64,000 nt of DNA from Amyloporia xantha. Lineage: Eukaryota > Basidiomycota > Agaricomycetes > Polyporales > Adustoporiaceae. The position numbers and the translations under genes are program-made. The DNA is taken from contig JAYKKR010000014.1 of assembly GCA_036971615.1 (NCBI GenBank), positions 865,819 to 929,818 of the forward strand, in the 5' to 3' direction. The notes below the pieces were generated by a model. The model worked only from the letters and a program-made list of their open reading frames with translations. It did no database searches and was not told where the DNA came from. Within the stretch, counting starts at the first letter, position 1. Each line of letters opens with the position of its first letter. This document shows positions 46,861 through 56,011 of the stretch, piece after piece.

Positions 46861-47385
46861 AGGTGGTGGAGCGACGAAGCGACGACTGAGCAATGGGAGG
46901 CGATAGCCGACCTTTGCGAAGGAAGTTGCTGAGGAGCGGGGGACAGAGCTGGGCAATGAGGTGCTGGGGATCCAACACCGACCCATTTCGTCTTTTATAG
47001 ACTCATCAGGCCCTTGCTTAGTCAAGCGAGAATTACCTCGCATCGTACGACTTTGAAAAGTGGTACGACGGCATAATAACTTATTAATAATTGCCGACGA
47101 GACCGAGCCAATAGCATTATCCCGCTATCGGGTGGACTCGGACTATGATGTCATTGTCTAGACCTGTCTCCTATTATTAGGAGTGACGTCATTCCGACGG
47201 AGTTCCGCCGGTCCGAAGAGTCACCGAAGTAGCCGAGCCGGTGCATGTGATTCATGCAATCACATGTGCCACCCCTGACGTCATGGCCTAGGCGGGCCTA
47301 GAACATGACATCATCGAGCGCGTATATTAGACGCCCCATGTCACGTGACTGTGTCACGTAACCCCGGCGCTAATTATATAGTATT
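46861..47385 (-). repeat. Pseudo-LTR copy IV (5' side of the ORF)
   Basis: Starts AGGTGGTGGAGCGACGAAGC next to AAGGTTAGG, and contains the same ribozyme core as copies II and III but a different outer stem I. Its far end (about 47385) changes into unrelated AT-rich sequence. Confidence 0.83.
46942..47023 (-). ncRNA. Hammerhead ribozyme candidate IV (5' pseudo-LTR)
   Basis: Same core, stem II and stem III as candidate II. Stem I has a different sequence (GAC..AGC..GGGC with GCCC.GCU..GUC) but again pairs. It lies 5' of the RT ORF on the same strand, where self-cleavage would define the 5' end of the element RNA. Confidence 0.72.
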
Positions 47386-47569
47386 TTCTATATAGGTGAG
47401 GGTTGGTATTGGGTTCACCATGCATTACATTGCGAACCAGTATGCGAATACTTCACAATAAATATTCGCAATCTAGAAGATTTGATTGATAGCTTGATGT
47501 AACTGTTTCAATCTTGAAACAGAATTGTCCTCGTTGTTATTATTACTATGTTAATTAGGTTATTATGCC
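47386..47569. other. AT-rich spacer between the Penelope array and the inverted repeat
   Basis: No gene or repeat recognised. Confidence 0.4.
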
Positions 47570-48210
47570 TGCTCGCCGTGCATGTGGTGAGGTATTGCCC
47601 AGGCTGCGAGAATATTATGGTAACGATGCCAATAATATATTGTTGCAGACTGAGTGAGCAGAGGCAAAAACCGTAGGGAGATCTGATGCGGCATCAGGAC
47701 AGATGTGTCAGTGTCGGACATGGTAAATGGATCCAATCTGCACAAAGAGTGAGGAGCGATGATGATGATTGCTCAGGTCCAAGGAGGTAAGATTTGTGTG
47801 CGGCAACGGAACATGTGTGTGGGTGCAGGAGATAGAAATTCTCAGGATCACAGACAAAAGACAGAGCCTGTGAGAGCCTGGCTCCATCCTCTCCTCAGTC
47901 GCTCACAGGCTGCATCTATCTTCTGTCTGTGATCCTGAGAATTTCTATCTCCTGCACCCACACACATGTTCCGTTGCCGCACACAAATCTTACCTCCTTG
48001 GACCTGAGCAATCATCATCATCGCTCCTCACTCTTTGTGCAGATTGGATCCATTTACCATGTCCGACACTGACACATCTGTCCTGATGCCGCATCAGATC
48101 TCCCTACGGTTTTTGCCTCTGCTCACTCAGTCTGCAACAATATATTATTGGCATCGTTACCATAATATTCTCGCAGCCTGGGCAATACCTCACCACATGC
48201 ACGGCGAGCA
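47570..48210. repeat. Perfect 286-bp inverted repeat (fold-back)
   Basis: 47570-47855 and 47925-48210 are exact reverse complements over 286 bp by direct comparison, around a spacer of 69 bp. The spacer itself holds a further AGCCTGTGAG/CTCACAGGCT hairpin. The transcript of either strand would form a long double-stranded RNA. The lack of any mismatch points to a recent origin or to gene conversion. Each arm carries the same short frame (MSDTDTSVLMPHQ...), outward-facing. Confidence 0.9.
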
Positions 48211-48280
48211 ATCACAAGCAGGTAGACCAAAGAATCATTTTATCTGTAACAACTGTAAAACATTATTTAATCTTGAATGA
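48059..48280 (+). CDS. Hypothetical short ORF from the inverted repeat right arm
   Basis: 73 codons from the ATG at 48059 to a stop at 48278-48280, starting MSDTDTSVLMPHQISLRFLP and ending HFICNNCKTLFNLE. The same first 50 codons are present on the minus strand of the left arm (47721 downward). No family is recognised and it may not be translated. Confidence 0.25.
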   Translation: MSDTDTSVLMPHQISLRFLPLLTQSATIYYWHRYHNILAAWAIPHHMHGEQSQAGRPKNHFICNNCKTLFNLE

Positions 48281-48957
48281 TATACATGCAATGCATGATT
48301 TTTGTGTGGTACATTTGAGGCGATTGATAATTGCGTGGAATAGATTGTTTCTGCTAGGATATATATAAGATTGCTGACGACATTATTTTGAACTCCATCT
48401 GATGATGTTTGGCAAGTCGGCTTGACATGATTTTTCAAACCAGACAGGTCATATATTATATTCTATTGCTGCTACTTGACTTGATAATTGACCTCATCAC
48501 CAATCCTCATAGTGAGCTTGAACAGTGCATTATCACGTCCACTACTAAGATACTTAATATTAAGCACAACCGGTACACTACTGCATCTTCAGGTGGCATG
48601 ATGCCAGATCTTCGAATGTCGTTCTCTCAGTTTCCTGATGCTGAAAAATGCTAATATATGTTGCAGCAGAAACGGTCTAATACGACATAAATCTATGAGT
48701 TCTAGGCAAGAAAACGACTATAACTACGTAGCATTCATCACAGGCTATACACAAAAATGATTGTATCTTTATAACACAAATGGATGAGAATGTGAATACC
48801 ATATAATATCGCTTCAACTACAAGCTGAGGTATCTTCATTTTCCATAGAGATAGATGACAACATGTTACATTACTATTATATTGTCTCTCGCTCGGCAGT
48901 GGGACATCCATCCACACATGTGTACCCAAGATGGTTTTATAATCTGATGACATATGG
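48281..48957. other. AT-rich region, no gene seen
   Basis: Short frames only (for example 48409-48654 plus), with no recognisable content. Confidence 0.4.
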
Positions 48958-48989
48958 TGCGGCATTGACTCATGGGTGGAAATGCCGCA
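48958..48989. repeat. 32-bp dyad module 1
   Basis: TGCGGCAT, 16-nt spacer, ATGCCGCA. Both 8-bp arms are perfect. Confidence 0.85.
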
Positions 48990-49502
48990 AATTACTGCGA
49001 GTGTCTTGAGTGTGCTTGTAATTGATCGCTGGGCTTACTGAATGCAGAATATCGAAGTTTAGCATAGATCTGCTGTTGACCGGTCGATTGGAGGACTGCT
49101 GTTACCCACTGTGATATCACGCATCACAAACATTATAAAGTGCTACATCTGCACGAATGTGTCACATGATCATATTTATCTTGTGGGAGGTACAAATGGA
49201 TGATTGCCTTTGTTAGACAAACAATATGACTTGCTCTGTGATCAGGATGTCTTGCAGCAGTGTCGCACAGCGGACAATGGGGGACATATAAGAATGACAT
49301 GACACAATATTTAAAATACAAGCGGCGAGTAGCTTTAGAGTGCTTCTGCTAGGATATATATTAGACTGATGACGATGTTATTTTGAGCTTCACTAGATGC
49401 CATATGCGGCTTGGACACCACCACGGCATGGAGTGATGTGGTGCAAGCCCTGATGTAATTCTCACGATTTCTTGATACTGAAAAACACTAATTACAGTAT
49501 AT

Positions 49503-49763
49503 ATGGCACAGCAGAACGTCAATTATTCATTCCGTCCTCCTTTTGACAGCATTCTCTACACAATCGCCTTTTATGCGAATGAGTGGGAAACATTCATAAT
49601 TGACTTCCACATTACAGAAGATTGTCCAATTGGCCTTGTACGTCTCATCATATTTTTAAACATTGCCTGCTACCCTCTGTGTATATTTACGACCTTAGGT
49701 ATTAGCTATCTACGTCATGGAGAAACTGCCATTCAATACAAGGTGACCACAACGAGATACTGA
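49503..49763 (+). CDS. Hypothetical small protein with a hydrophobic segment
   Basis: 86 codons, MAQQNVNYSFRPPFDS..., with an apolar stretch LIIFLNIACYPLCIFTTLGI that could span a membrane. It lies between dyad modules 1 and 2. The end ISYLRHGETAIQ faintly recalls LEFRRHG of the neighbouring gene family, but I cannot show homology. Unrecognised; it may be a degenerate or unrelated frame. Confidence 0.3.
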   Translation: MAQQNVNYSFRPPFDSILYTIAFYANEWETFIIDFHITEDCPIGLVRLIIFLNIACYPLCIFTTLGISYLRHGETAIQYKVTTTRY

Positions 49764-49857
49764 CGACACTCATTAGTAAGTGCATTGATTGCGTCCCACA
49801 AACAGTTATGATGATTGCAGCTAATAGAATATGTAATCAATACTATTGAATAGAAAG

Positions 49858-49889
49858 TGCGGCATCGGACCATGTGATCATATGCCGCA
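49858..49889. repeat. 32-bp dyad module 2
   Basis: TGCGGCAT-N16-ATGCCGCA, perfect arms. Confidence 0.85.
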
Positions 49890-49897
49890 ACATAGGC

Positions 49898-49929
49898 TGT
49901 GGCATAGAGCCACATACTCCGATGCCGCT
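49898..49929. repeat. 32-bp dyad module 3
   Basis: TGTGGCAT-N16-ATGCCGCT, 8 bp after module 2. The spacer length is kept although both arms have changed bases. Confidence 0.7.
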
Positions 49930-50410
49930 CACAACAACTTGTGGTGCTTGCATGAGCAGTAGAGTAGAACCCAAGCCTATGTTTTCAAACACGTCGTTCA
50001 GATAGAATGATATTGAGTCCAAATGCACAAAAGCCGTTAGAACTCCAGTCCAGAGCTTTAGTCCAGAATTCATGAAGCGCATCCTATTATGTTATATTGA
50101 GAAATACATCTTTGGCAGATAATCCGCAGGGAAGCGGTAACGAAACACAGCATGGCGTGGTCTGCAACGGACCTTGCAATGATGGTCACATTGCCACCAG
50201 CTTCTTTGATCGCCGATAAAGATACTGTGCCAATCAGCAAATCATGAGGCTGGACCCGATGGATTGGACAACAACGCATCACCAGGTGATCAACATGCGG
50301 CATCGGCACTCACAAATGAGTTATACATGGACGTAATTAGGGAGACTGAGAAACGTATATAAGAGGCAGGGTGATGTGAGTTTGAGGGTATCGAAAGTCT
50401 CTCATTCACA
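49930..50410. other. Spacer with unsupported minus-strand frames and a dyad half-site
   Basis: Minus frames at 49843-50082 and 50070-50309 have hydrophobic content but no motif or clear splice pattern. A lone half-site TGCGGCAT lies at 50296-50303 without a partner arm. Confidence 0.4.
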
Positions 50411-50939
50411 ATGAGCCAGTATTCAAGGTCAAGAACAAACCGTGAGAGGGATCAAATTTTTATCCTCCGTCGCACATGTTCTATTTTTACTGCTCTGCAA
50501 GAAGAATTTGAGCAGCGACCAGGAACAACTCCGTTTGTCTACTCTCACAGCTACTGGGATGAATGGGCACTTCGTGTAGTGTATCAAGCGGTTAGTAGAG
50601 AAACTCATTACAAGAATGATGGTAATGTACTAATGGTTTCAGCAGCTCCTGATGGTTGAGCTGCAGCAAGACATGGAGCGGCACGGATATGATATACTGC
50701 AGCTCGAAGATCATTTAGACATGACTGTCGATGTTGCACTGGATCTCCTCAAGGAGAGCGACTTGGCCGAAGAGCCATGGATGGATTTAGTGTTCGGTGG
50801 GTGGCATGCAAGACGTCGATGATGACATATATTGATAAATCATTACCTATGGATTGTCCATTTAGAATGGCTAGGTGGTGGCACGCAAGATGACGATGAG
50901 GACATGGACATGCAAGACGTCGATGATGACATGTATTGA
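50411..50939 (+). CDS. Small unknown gene family, member A
   Basis: Exon 1 (from 50411) reads MSQYSRSRTNRERDQ... to FEQRPGTTPFVYSHSYWDEWALRVVYQA, and a GT-AG intron follows (donor GTTAGT near 50590, acceptor TTTCAG near 50642). Exon 2 reads QLLMVELQQDMERHGYD...ALDLLKE. Either the frame stops at 50820-50822, or a second intron (50797-50874) joins an acidic tail rich in Asp ending at 50939. It is the most diverged of five relatives (members B-E) that share RP(x)2MPMVYS, WxxWAxRV and FRRxG, with the same intron position. Function unknown. There is no signal peptide or membrane helix, so it is probably cytosolic or nuclear. Confidence 0.6.
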
Positions 50940-50977
50940 TGAACCGTTACCTATGCATTCACCATTTAGAATGGCTA
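50805..50977 (+). repeat. 69-bp direct duplication at the 3' end of member A
   Basis: 50805-50873 and 50909-50977 are near-identical copies beginning CATGCAAGACGTCGATGATG, offset by 104 bp. In the spliced reading the first copy lies in an intron and the second supplies the last exon. Confidence 0.8.
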
Positions 50978-51041
50978 TAGACAGGCTCGCATACATCTAT
51001 TGTACTTATATACACGGCGAAACGCGAGTTTGAACGTATCT

Positions 51042-51073
51042 ACCGGCATCAGCGCAAGTGTGTCAATGCCGCA
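51042..51073. repeat. 32-bp dyad module 4
   Basis: ACCGGCAT-N16-ATGCCGCA. The left arm is degenerate; the spacer length is kept. Confidence 0.65.
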
Positions 51074-51094
51074 TCACAAACACACCTTGAGAGT

Positions 51095-51126
51095 TGCGGC
51101 ATATAGACCCATGCTCGGATGCCGCG
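51095..51126. repeat. 32-bp dyad module 5
   Basis: TGCGGCAT-N16-ATGCCGCG; only the outermost base differs. It lies 21 bp after module 4. Confidence 0.8.
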
Positions 51127-51421
51127 CAAGTACAATTATAGCATGAAACTCTATTACTACTACTACTACGAGAGAAGGCTGTTAATAGCATCAGCTCAGT
51201 ATCAGACTGAAAGCCGTACATCGTGCTCGAGACTCTTGTTATCTGTCCAAAGTCCTGATTGCCATGCATATTCGTCACCTCCATACGGCGCAATCAGAGC
51301 TAATACATGTGTTTACAAACACAGAAATTATGACTGTGACACATCTATCTCAGTTAGTTAATACATGTATATTACGAAAACATTCTCACTTACAATGTGA
51401 CTGACCACAAGGATGACTTCC

Positions 51422-51779
51422 TCAGGAACTGGACAATGCCTCCTCCTCCTCTGCGGCAAGAAAAAGATCGCTCGCATATTTGATCATCCACCGATATGAT
51501 CGAATGCCAGGGTCATTCAGCACCCCAATGCGGCGGAACACCCTTGAAGTAATAACCACCATGGCCTGTAAATTATGGCATCACATCTCGGCAACATACA
51601 TCCAATGGAGTTGAATCACTTACTGCATACCAGAGCACTCGAGTTGCCCATTGCTTCCAGTGTGCCAATGAATATACCATTGGCATCTCCGCCGGTCCCC
51701 TTTCAGATTCCACCCTAAGTCCCACATAGCCGTCTGTAGCTATTTGGCACAGTTCAGTGATAGATTGAGAGCTGGTCAT
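51422..51779 (-). CDS. Small unknown gene family, member B
   Basis: Exon 1: MTSSQSITELCQIATDGYVGLRVES, then RGPAEMPMVYSLAHWKQWATRVLWYA, ending at a GTAAGT donor (intron of about 60 nt, acceptor TTACAG). Exon 2: AMVVITSRVFRRIGVLNDPGIRSYRWMIKYASDLFLAAEEEE and SSS, with the stop at 51422-51424. About 100 residues, no gaps or frameshifts. Members B, C, D and E all end exon 1 with W(A)xRVxxYA and begin exon 2 in phase 0 with a hydrophobic helix followed by F/L-R-R/K-x-G and a Y-x-x-M block. Transcribed toward member A. Function not recognised. Confidence 0.72.
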
Positions 51780-52103
51780 CGGTGTTAGTTTTGAGTGGAG
51801 GTGTTGCCTGTCGCTGCCACTTATAAGTATTTTCAGCTACGCGACCCTACATCACCTTACGTCCCGGATTCATTCACGTAGCAGGCTAGAATCACGTGGC
51901 GAACTATCTGATGACAGGTCGTGGGAATGAGATTTCTACGAGACAGCTCAGAATTCTGGTGATATTGATGTTCACTTCCTTCCAAGCTATTTGCTATCAC
52001 TGTCTGCAATGACGGTAAAGTTCAAATCCATTTGAAATGATAACGTAAATAATTGATATCGCGTCAAGGCATCCATTATAACTGAAGGAAATCCATATTT
52101 TCA

Positions 52104-52135
52104 TGCGGCATTAGAGTCTTTGTCCGTATGCCGCA
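52104..52135. repeat. 32-bp dyad module 6
   Basis: TGCGGCAT-N16-ATGCCGCA, perfect arms. It lies between members B and C. Confidence 0.85.
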
Positions 52136-52328
52136 AACATGTACATACGTATATAGCACAACTCCCAACGGGTAGTCCCAAATACAAAATACCACGTCAC
52201 AGCCATAGGGGTTGCTTTGTGGACTTCCTCAATATTGAGACCCTATCCTCAGATCGAGTTAGTTGCGATCAAAATTGTTGGACGCCTGTCGCGATCGTAG
52301 GGACTACAGAAGCAGTTCGTAGTGAACA

Positions 52329-52735
52329 TTAGCACGTGTGGAAGCGCACACCTGTGATACCACTACTCACCATACTGCGGATTGCAGCACGAGACAACGG
52401 AGTCCCCTTATTTTCGGCTAAGAATATTTGCATTGCATGATCGACCATTGGTTGGTAGTCGCCTATGTCTTCTTTCGTGGACAAGCCACGGCGGCGGAAT
52501 TCCAGTGTAGCCATGATGACCAGGTCCTGGATAGATAAGTGTTCCCACCCAACATCACTTGGTTTGGCTTACTTACTGCATAGTAAATCACACGAGCAGC
52601 CCATTTCATCCAATACTCAGGCGAAAAGACGATGGGCATAGCCTCTGGTCTCTCTTGATATTCGAGCAGCAGACCTGAATAGCCTTGTGCGATGGTCACA
52701 CAAAGTGTGCCCAGATTGGCGAACGCGACCGACAT
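52329..52735 (-). CDS. Small unknown gene family, member C
   Basis: Exon 1 from the ATG at 52735: MSVAFANLGTLCVTIAQGYS, then LLLEYQERPEAMPIVFSPEYW and MKWAARVIYYA, ending at GTAAGT (intron of about 52 nt ending TATCCAG). Exon 2: DLVIMATLEFRRRGLSTKED, then GDYQPMVDHAMQIFLAENK; the frame continues to a stop at 52329-52331, or may splice again at a GTGAGT near 52385. An ATG six codons upstream (52753) also exists. I prefer 52735 because member D starts with the same MSV and the sequence before it (ATTTCAC.ATGTCGGTC) is shared. Closest to member D. Confidence 0.75.
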
Positions 52736-53165
52736 AGTGAAATGTGGACTCATGCCATCAACATTACCCTCATCTTTAGTACCTTTCTTGAATCCCGTTA
52801 CTTACGTTACGACACGGTCGCACATCACAATCAATTCAGTTGAACGTGTGAATATCGAAGCAGCACATCGAACATATGCTGATGCGTCTTGCTGCAGACA
52901 CCGACCGCAGCAATCATTCTCTTTATTAGTGCATTAACAGGTGATCTCCGATCAACGCATGAATAGGAATGGCCATACGGAATTGCCGTATGAACCATGT
53001 ATATATGTAACAGTAACGATGGGGTGAAGATCGATCGATCATACGTTGTGACTGCGGCCGAGGAACACACGGACCATGGTCCTTGATGAGATCAACCTTG
53101 TAGACCAATCATCTCTGGCAAACATAAAACTCATATGATCCACGTTCTACAGTAGCCTCAGACTG

Positions 53166-53197
53166 TGCGGCATTGGAGCGTCGGTCTGTATGCCGCA
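53166..53197. repeat. 32-bp dyad module 7
   Basis: TGCGGCAT-N16-ATGCCGCA, perfect arms. It lies between members C and D, on the promoter side of both. Confidence 0.85.
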
Positions 53198-53686
53198 CCG
53201 CCTACGTCATAGCGGTGATCGCAGGTACCTCTCGTTTTCACCAGGAGATATTGTGATAGTTGCAATTAGTGACCCAAGCAATGAGCCCAGGGAAGACCAT
53301 CATCATAGTGATACCTGAATAAACCGCGGAAGATATTTAATTGAATGTACACAGAACATGGTTATTGACGACGTGTATCCTCTTTGGAGTACAAGTACAA
53401 ACTGTTATGACACATATGACACAGACGTAGCAAACAACGACCGTGTTTACTGATCGGTGATCACCAGACAATAATCTGCTAATACGATTGCGGTGATTGG
53501 CACGACTAGCGTCATGAGGCAATGCGCATCAGCTTCTGATCAACATGCTGCATTGGTATTCACACAACCGACTGAATTGATAATTGATGGCGATACGCGA
53601 GCGTGTCGCAGACGTAAGTACAGACAAATATACGAAAAGACGCTAAAAGTCAGACCAGCATAGATGGCATCAGTCTCCATTTCACC

Positions 53687-54049
53687 ATGTCGGTCACCTC
53701 TGCCAATGTGGCAGCCCTTTCCTTCACAATGACACGAGGCTATCGCGGCCTCCAGATTGCCTACGAGGAGAGACCAGAGGTTATGCCTGTGGTCTACTCG
53801 CCCAAACACTGGATACAGTGGGCTCGTCATGTGGTCCACCATGCAGTAAGTAAACTAATGGACATAACTTTTGTCAGACCATGACTCTGATTTACGCAGG
53901 ACCTCATCATTAGTGTCACGCTTGAGTTCCGCCGGCATGGGCTGTTATGGACCGAAGACGAAGACATGGGAGGCTATGAACCAATGATCGATTACGCGGA
54001 AGACCTACTATACTATGTCGAAACCAAGCTGCATGCCCCGGTGGCCTGA
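53687..54049 (+). CDS. Small unknown gene family, member D
   Basis: Exon 1: MSVTSANVAALSFTMTRGYR, then GLQIAYEERPEVMPVVYSPKHW and IQWARHVVHHA, ending at GTAAGT near 53848. The intron is about 55 nt, ending TACGCAG. Exon 2: DLIISVTLEFRRHGLLWTED, then GGYEPMIDYAEDLLYYVETKL, with the stop at 54047-54049. About 103 residues, clean splice sites. It is the best-preserved member and a good query for the family. Divergent to member C, about 950 bp away, with dyad module 7 between them. No catalytic motif, signal peptide or membrane helix is seen. Confidence 0.78.
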
Positions 54050-54272
54050 ATGGTTCACCCATATATGGTGGCTGGTCGGAAGGTGCAGATAGATACTGCG
54101 AAATGATGATTTGTATATATGTTAGTCGCATTCTGTAACGATTGAGCCTTCAATGACATGGTGCCGGGACGAGGAGACATGTCCTGGACCATTGTCATCT
54201 GAGCTTTTCAGTAAATTGCTTATTGCAATGCGGCACAATGAGTTTCATGTGGTCCTCCTTCATCTGCCTATG

Positions 54273-54304
54273 TGCGGCATACGGACCAATGTTTCAATGC
54301 CGCA
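54273..54304. repeat. 32-bp dyad module 8
   Basis: TGCGGCAT-N16-ATGCCGCA, perfect arms. It lies between members D and E. A degenerate half-site (TGCGGCAC) precedes it near 54229. Confidence 0.85.
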
Positions 54305-54528
54305 AGAAGAACTCAGTCATCGATGGTTTGTGTTCCTCTGATCGGCAATGTCCACTATGGATCCACTCCTGGAGACTACATCTGTACTTTGTTATTACCT
54401 TTCCATACCTAGGATGTGCCGATCAATAAATATAAGTCGACTGGCTTGGCCAGTTTGCTGTGCCAGGCAACTCTGCGAGCTTACGAGCATTCCTGTATAA
54501 TGCATGTGCACTGATTAGCTGCTATTAA

Positions 54529-54637
54529 TAGAGTGTATTTGCAGTGACCTAGGTCACGGCCAAAAAGGAAATTTTCTTACGTTTTCGTGATCTGATTGAC
54601 TGATAAGCGAGACCTAGGTCTCTGCAAATACACCCTA
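54529..54637. mobile_element. 105-bp MITE-like element with TA flanks
   Basis: Arms of about 27 bp starting GRGTGTATTTGCAG and containing GACCTAGGTC (54531-54557 and the reverse complement of 54609-54635), with a few mismatches. TA stands on each side (54529-54530 and 54636-54637), as in Tc1/mariner-derived MITEs. No coding capacity. Confidence 0.6.
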
Positions 54638-54989
54638 ATGTGTGTACACAGATATGCTCATGGAAGAAGCAAGACCTATATGGATAATCGATGATAAAGA
54701 TGTCAATGGACTTGGCCAAACTTCAAAGAAGGATGTGTGTGGATGTGGAGCACACCCTGAGAAACGAGGCTCGTGCTTCTTTGACCGGGGATCTGAGTTG
54801 ACCTACTAATATAGACCAATGAGATGGTAAGGATCGCAGAGCCAGCGTTTGAGTGCGATCATCTGATGGGAATGATCCATCGCCCGTTGAGTCTATTCAC
54901 ACGCGTTCAATTGAACGTGATACGCGAGCTCATGCCAAACGTAAACATGAGGAGCTGAAAGTATACTTAAGACTGACGGTGGGCCCCGG
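54638..54989. other. Spacer, no gene seen
   Basis: Between the small MITE and member E. Nothing recognisable. Confidence 0.4.
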
Positions 54990-55465
54990 ATGATGACAAG
55001 TGATAACAGTATTTGCTCCATGATGCTTTCAGCAGCCCGGGCGGATACGCTGCATAGAAAGATCCATTCGAGATTCAATGCTCTTCAGATTGAATATCAG
55101 CGAAGGCCGGCCGTGATGCCCATGGTATATCCATTTTCTTTCTGGCTAGAGTGGGCGGACCGGGTCATTGTCTACGCGGTAAGCAACCTCGATGTCCGAA
55201 CGGAGTAATTACATCTTCTGAATGATGCTCGTTTCCGCAGGACACAATCCTTTTGGCGTTAGGGGAGTTGCGCAAGAACGGAATAAGACTGGTTGATGGT
55301 TTAGGACCATACACCTCTATGGTTACCTATGCCTGTGACCTGCTCTACGGCCAAGTTCTCGAGATGACCGTTGTCAGCAGACAGAATAAAATGGTGAGTG
55401 GGCCACTATCAGTGACTATGCTTTTGAAACTGTTGCTGACGGGCGATGAAGGAATGAATAAATAA
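54990..55465 (+). CDS. Small unknown gene family, member E
   Basis: Exon 1: MMTSDNSICSMMLSAARADT, then RFNALQIEYQRRPAVMPMVYPFSFW and LEWADRVIVYA, ending at GTAAGC. The intron is about 62 nt, ending TTCCGCAG at about 55240. Exon 2: DTILLALGELRKNGIRLVDG, then GPYTSMVTYACDLLYGQVLE. The frame runs on through a possible further donor (GTGAGT near 55393) to a stop at 55463-55465. The core matches members B-D in spacing, with Lys-Asn in place of Arg-Arg in the FRRxG block. The start is uncertain because several ATGs are in frame. Confidence 0.7.
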
Positions 55466-55694
55466 TGTTGAAAAGCCATTTCGCATTAGATGCTACCGCG
55501 ATCATGTGGTTGATATATGACACATGCACAAATTCATTGCTGCCGACATGTAGAGCTGCATGTCACAATGGTACACTGTGACTTGCGCCATGATTGTCGA
55601 TACGTTGATCAATCAGGCGAATGCAAGAATCACAAGATTTGGGCGCATCCTTGAGTACGGTAAGATAAATCTACGCAAACCATGCACAGAGATG

Positions 55695-55726
55695 TGCGGC
55701 ATTGACACAGAGGCACTGTTGCCGCA
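55695..55726. repeat. 32-bp dyad module 9
   Basis: TGCGGCAT-N16-TTGCCGCA; one arm base changed. Confidence 0.8.
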
Positions 55727-55767
55727 CCGTCATGAACGAAACAAGACCGCATGTATGGTGGGCGTCG

Positions 55768-55799
55768 TGCGGCATTGGCACTCTCGCAGCAGTGCCGGG
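55768..55799. repeat. 32-bp dyad module 10
   Basis: TGCGGCAT-N16-GTGCCGGG; the right arm is degenerate. It lies 41 bp after module 9. Confidence 0.6.
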
Positions 55800-56011
55800 A
55801 GCTGGTATTAGCACATAAATGACTGTGATCGGCGGAATGGAAACAATTCACCCAAGTGATGAATATCGTCCTTACCTCACATACCGTGACTATCAGATGA
55901 TCATCCAATTGAAGGCATGATGATCTGCGAACATGATGACAGCACAATTGGCTAGTGAGATATATGCTCCTCCCATCCTGCCACCATCACCATAACATAT
56001 CGTCCTGACGC

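Larger units (their letters stand above)
41039..47385 (-). mobile_element. Telomere-attached Penelope-like element array (Coprina/Athena type)
   Basis: One reverse-transcriptase ORF (43251-46811, minus) lies between copies of a roughly 0.5-kb pseudo-LTR: three head-to-tail copies on its 3' side and one on its 5' side. Each copy starts next to TTAGG-like repeats and contains a hammerhead-like fold. This matches endonuclease-deficient Penelope-like elements described at telomeres of rotifers, fungi and plants, which are copied directly onto chromosome ends. The element's antisense strand is continuous with the G-rich strand running to the right, which is the orientation expected if cDNA was primed by the 3' overhang of the right-hand telomere. 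Confidence 0.8.

Noticed and set aside
41581..47380. Repeated 0.5-kb units as a CRISPR-like or satellite array
   Set aside because: Units contain the hammerhead core, flank an RT gene and have telomeric junctions, so pseudo-LTRs explain them.
47681..47697. CTGATGC-G-GCATCAG palindrome as another dyad module
   Set aside because: It has one TGCGGCAT half-site, but the partner arm 16 nt away is too degenerate (GTGTCGGA), and it is part of the 286-bp inverted repeat.
49843..50309. A receptor-like gene on the minus strand between dyads 2-3 and member A
   Set aside because: Two short apolar frames only; one overlaps dyads 2 and 3, and I found no motif or convincing splice sites.
50296..50327. TGCGGCAT at 50296 as a twelfth dyad
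   Set aside because: No ATGCCGCA-like arm at the expected position; kept only as a half-site.
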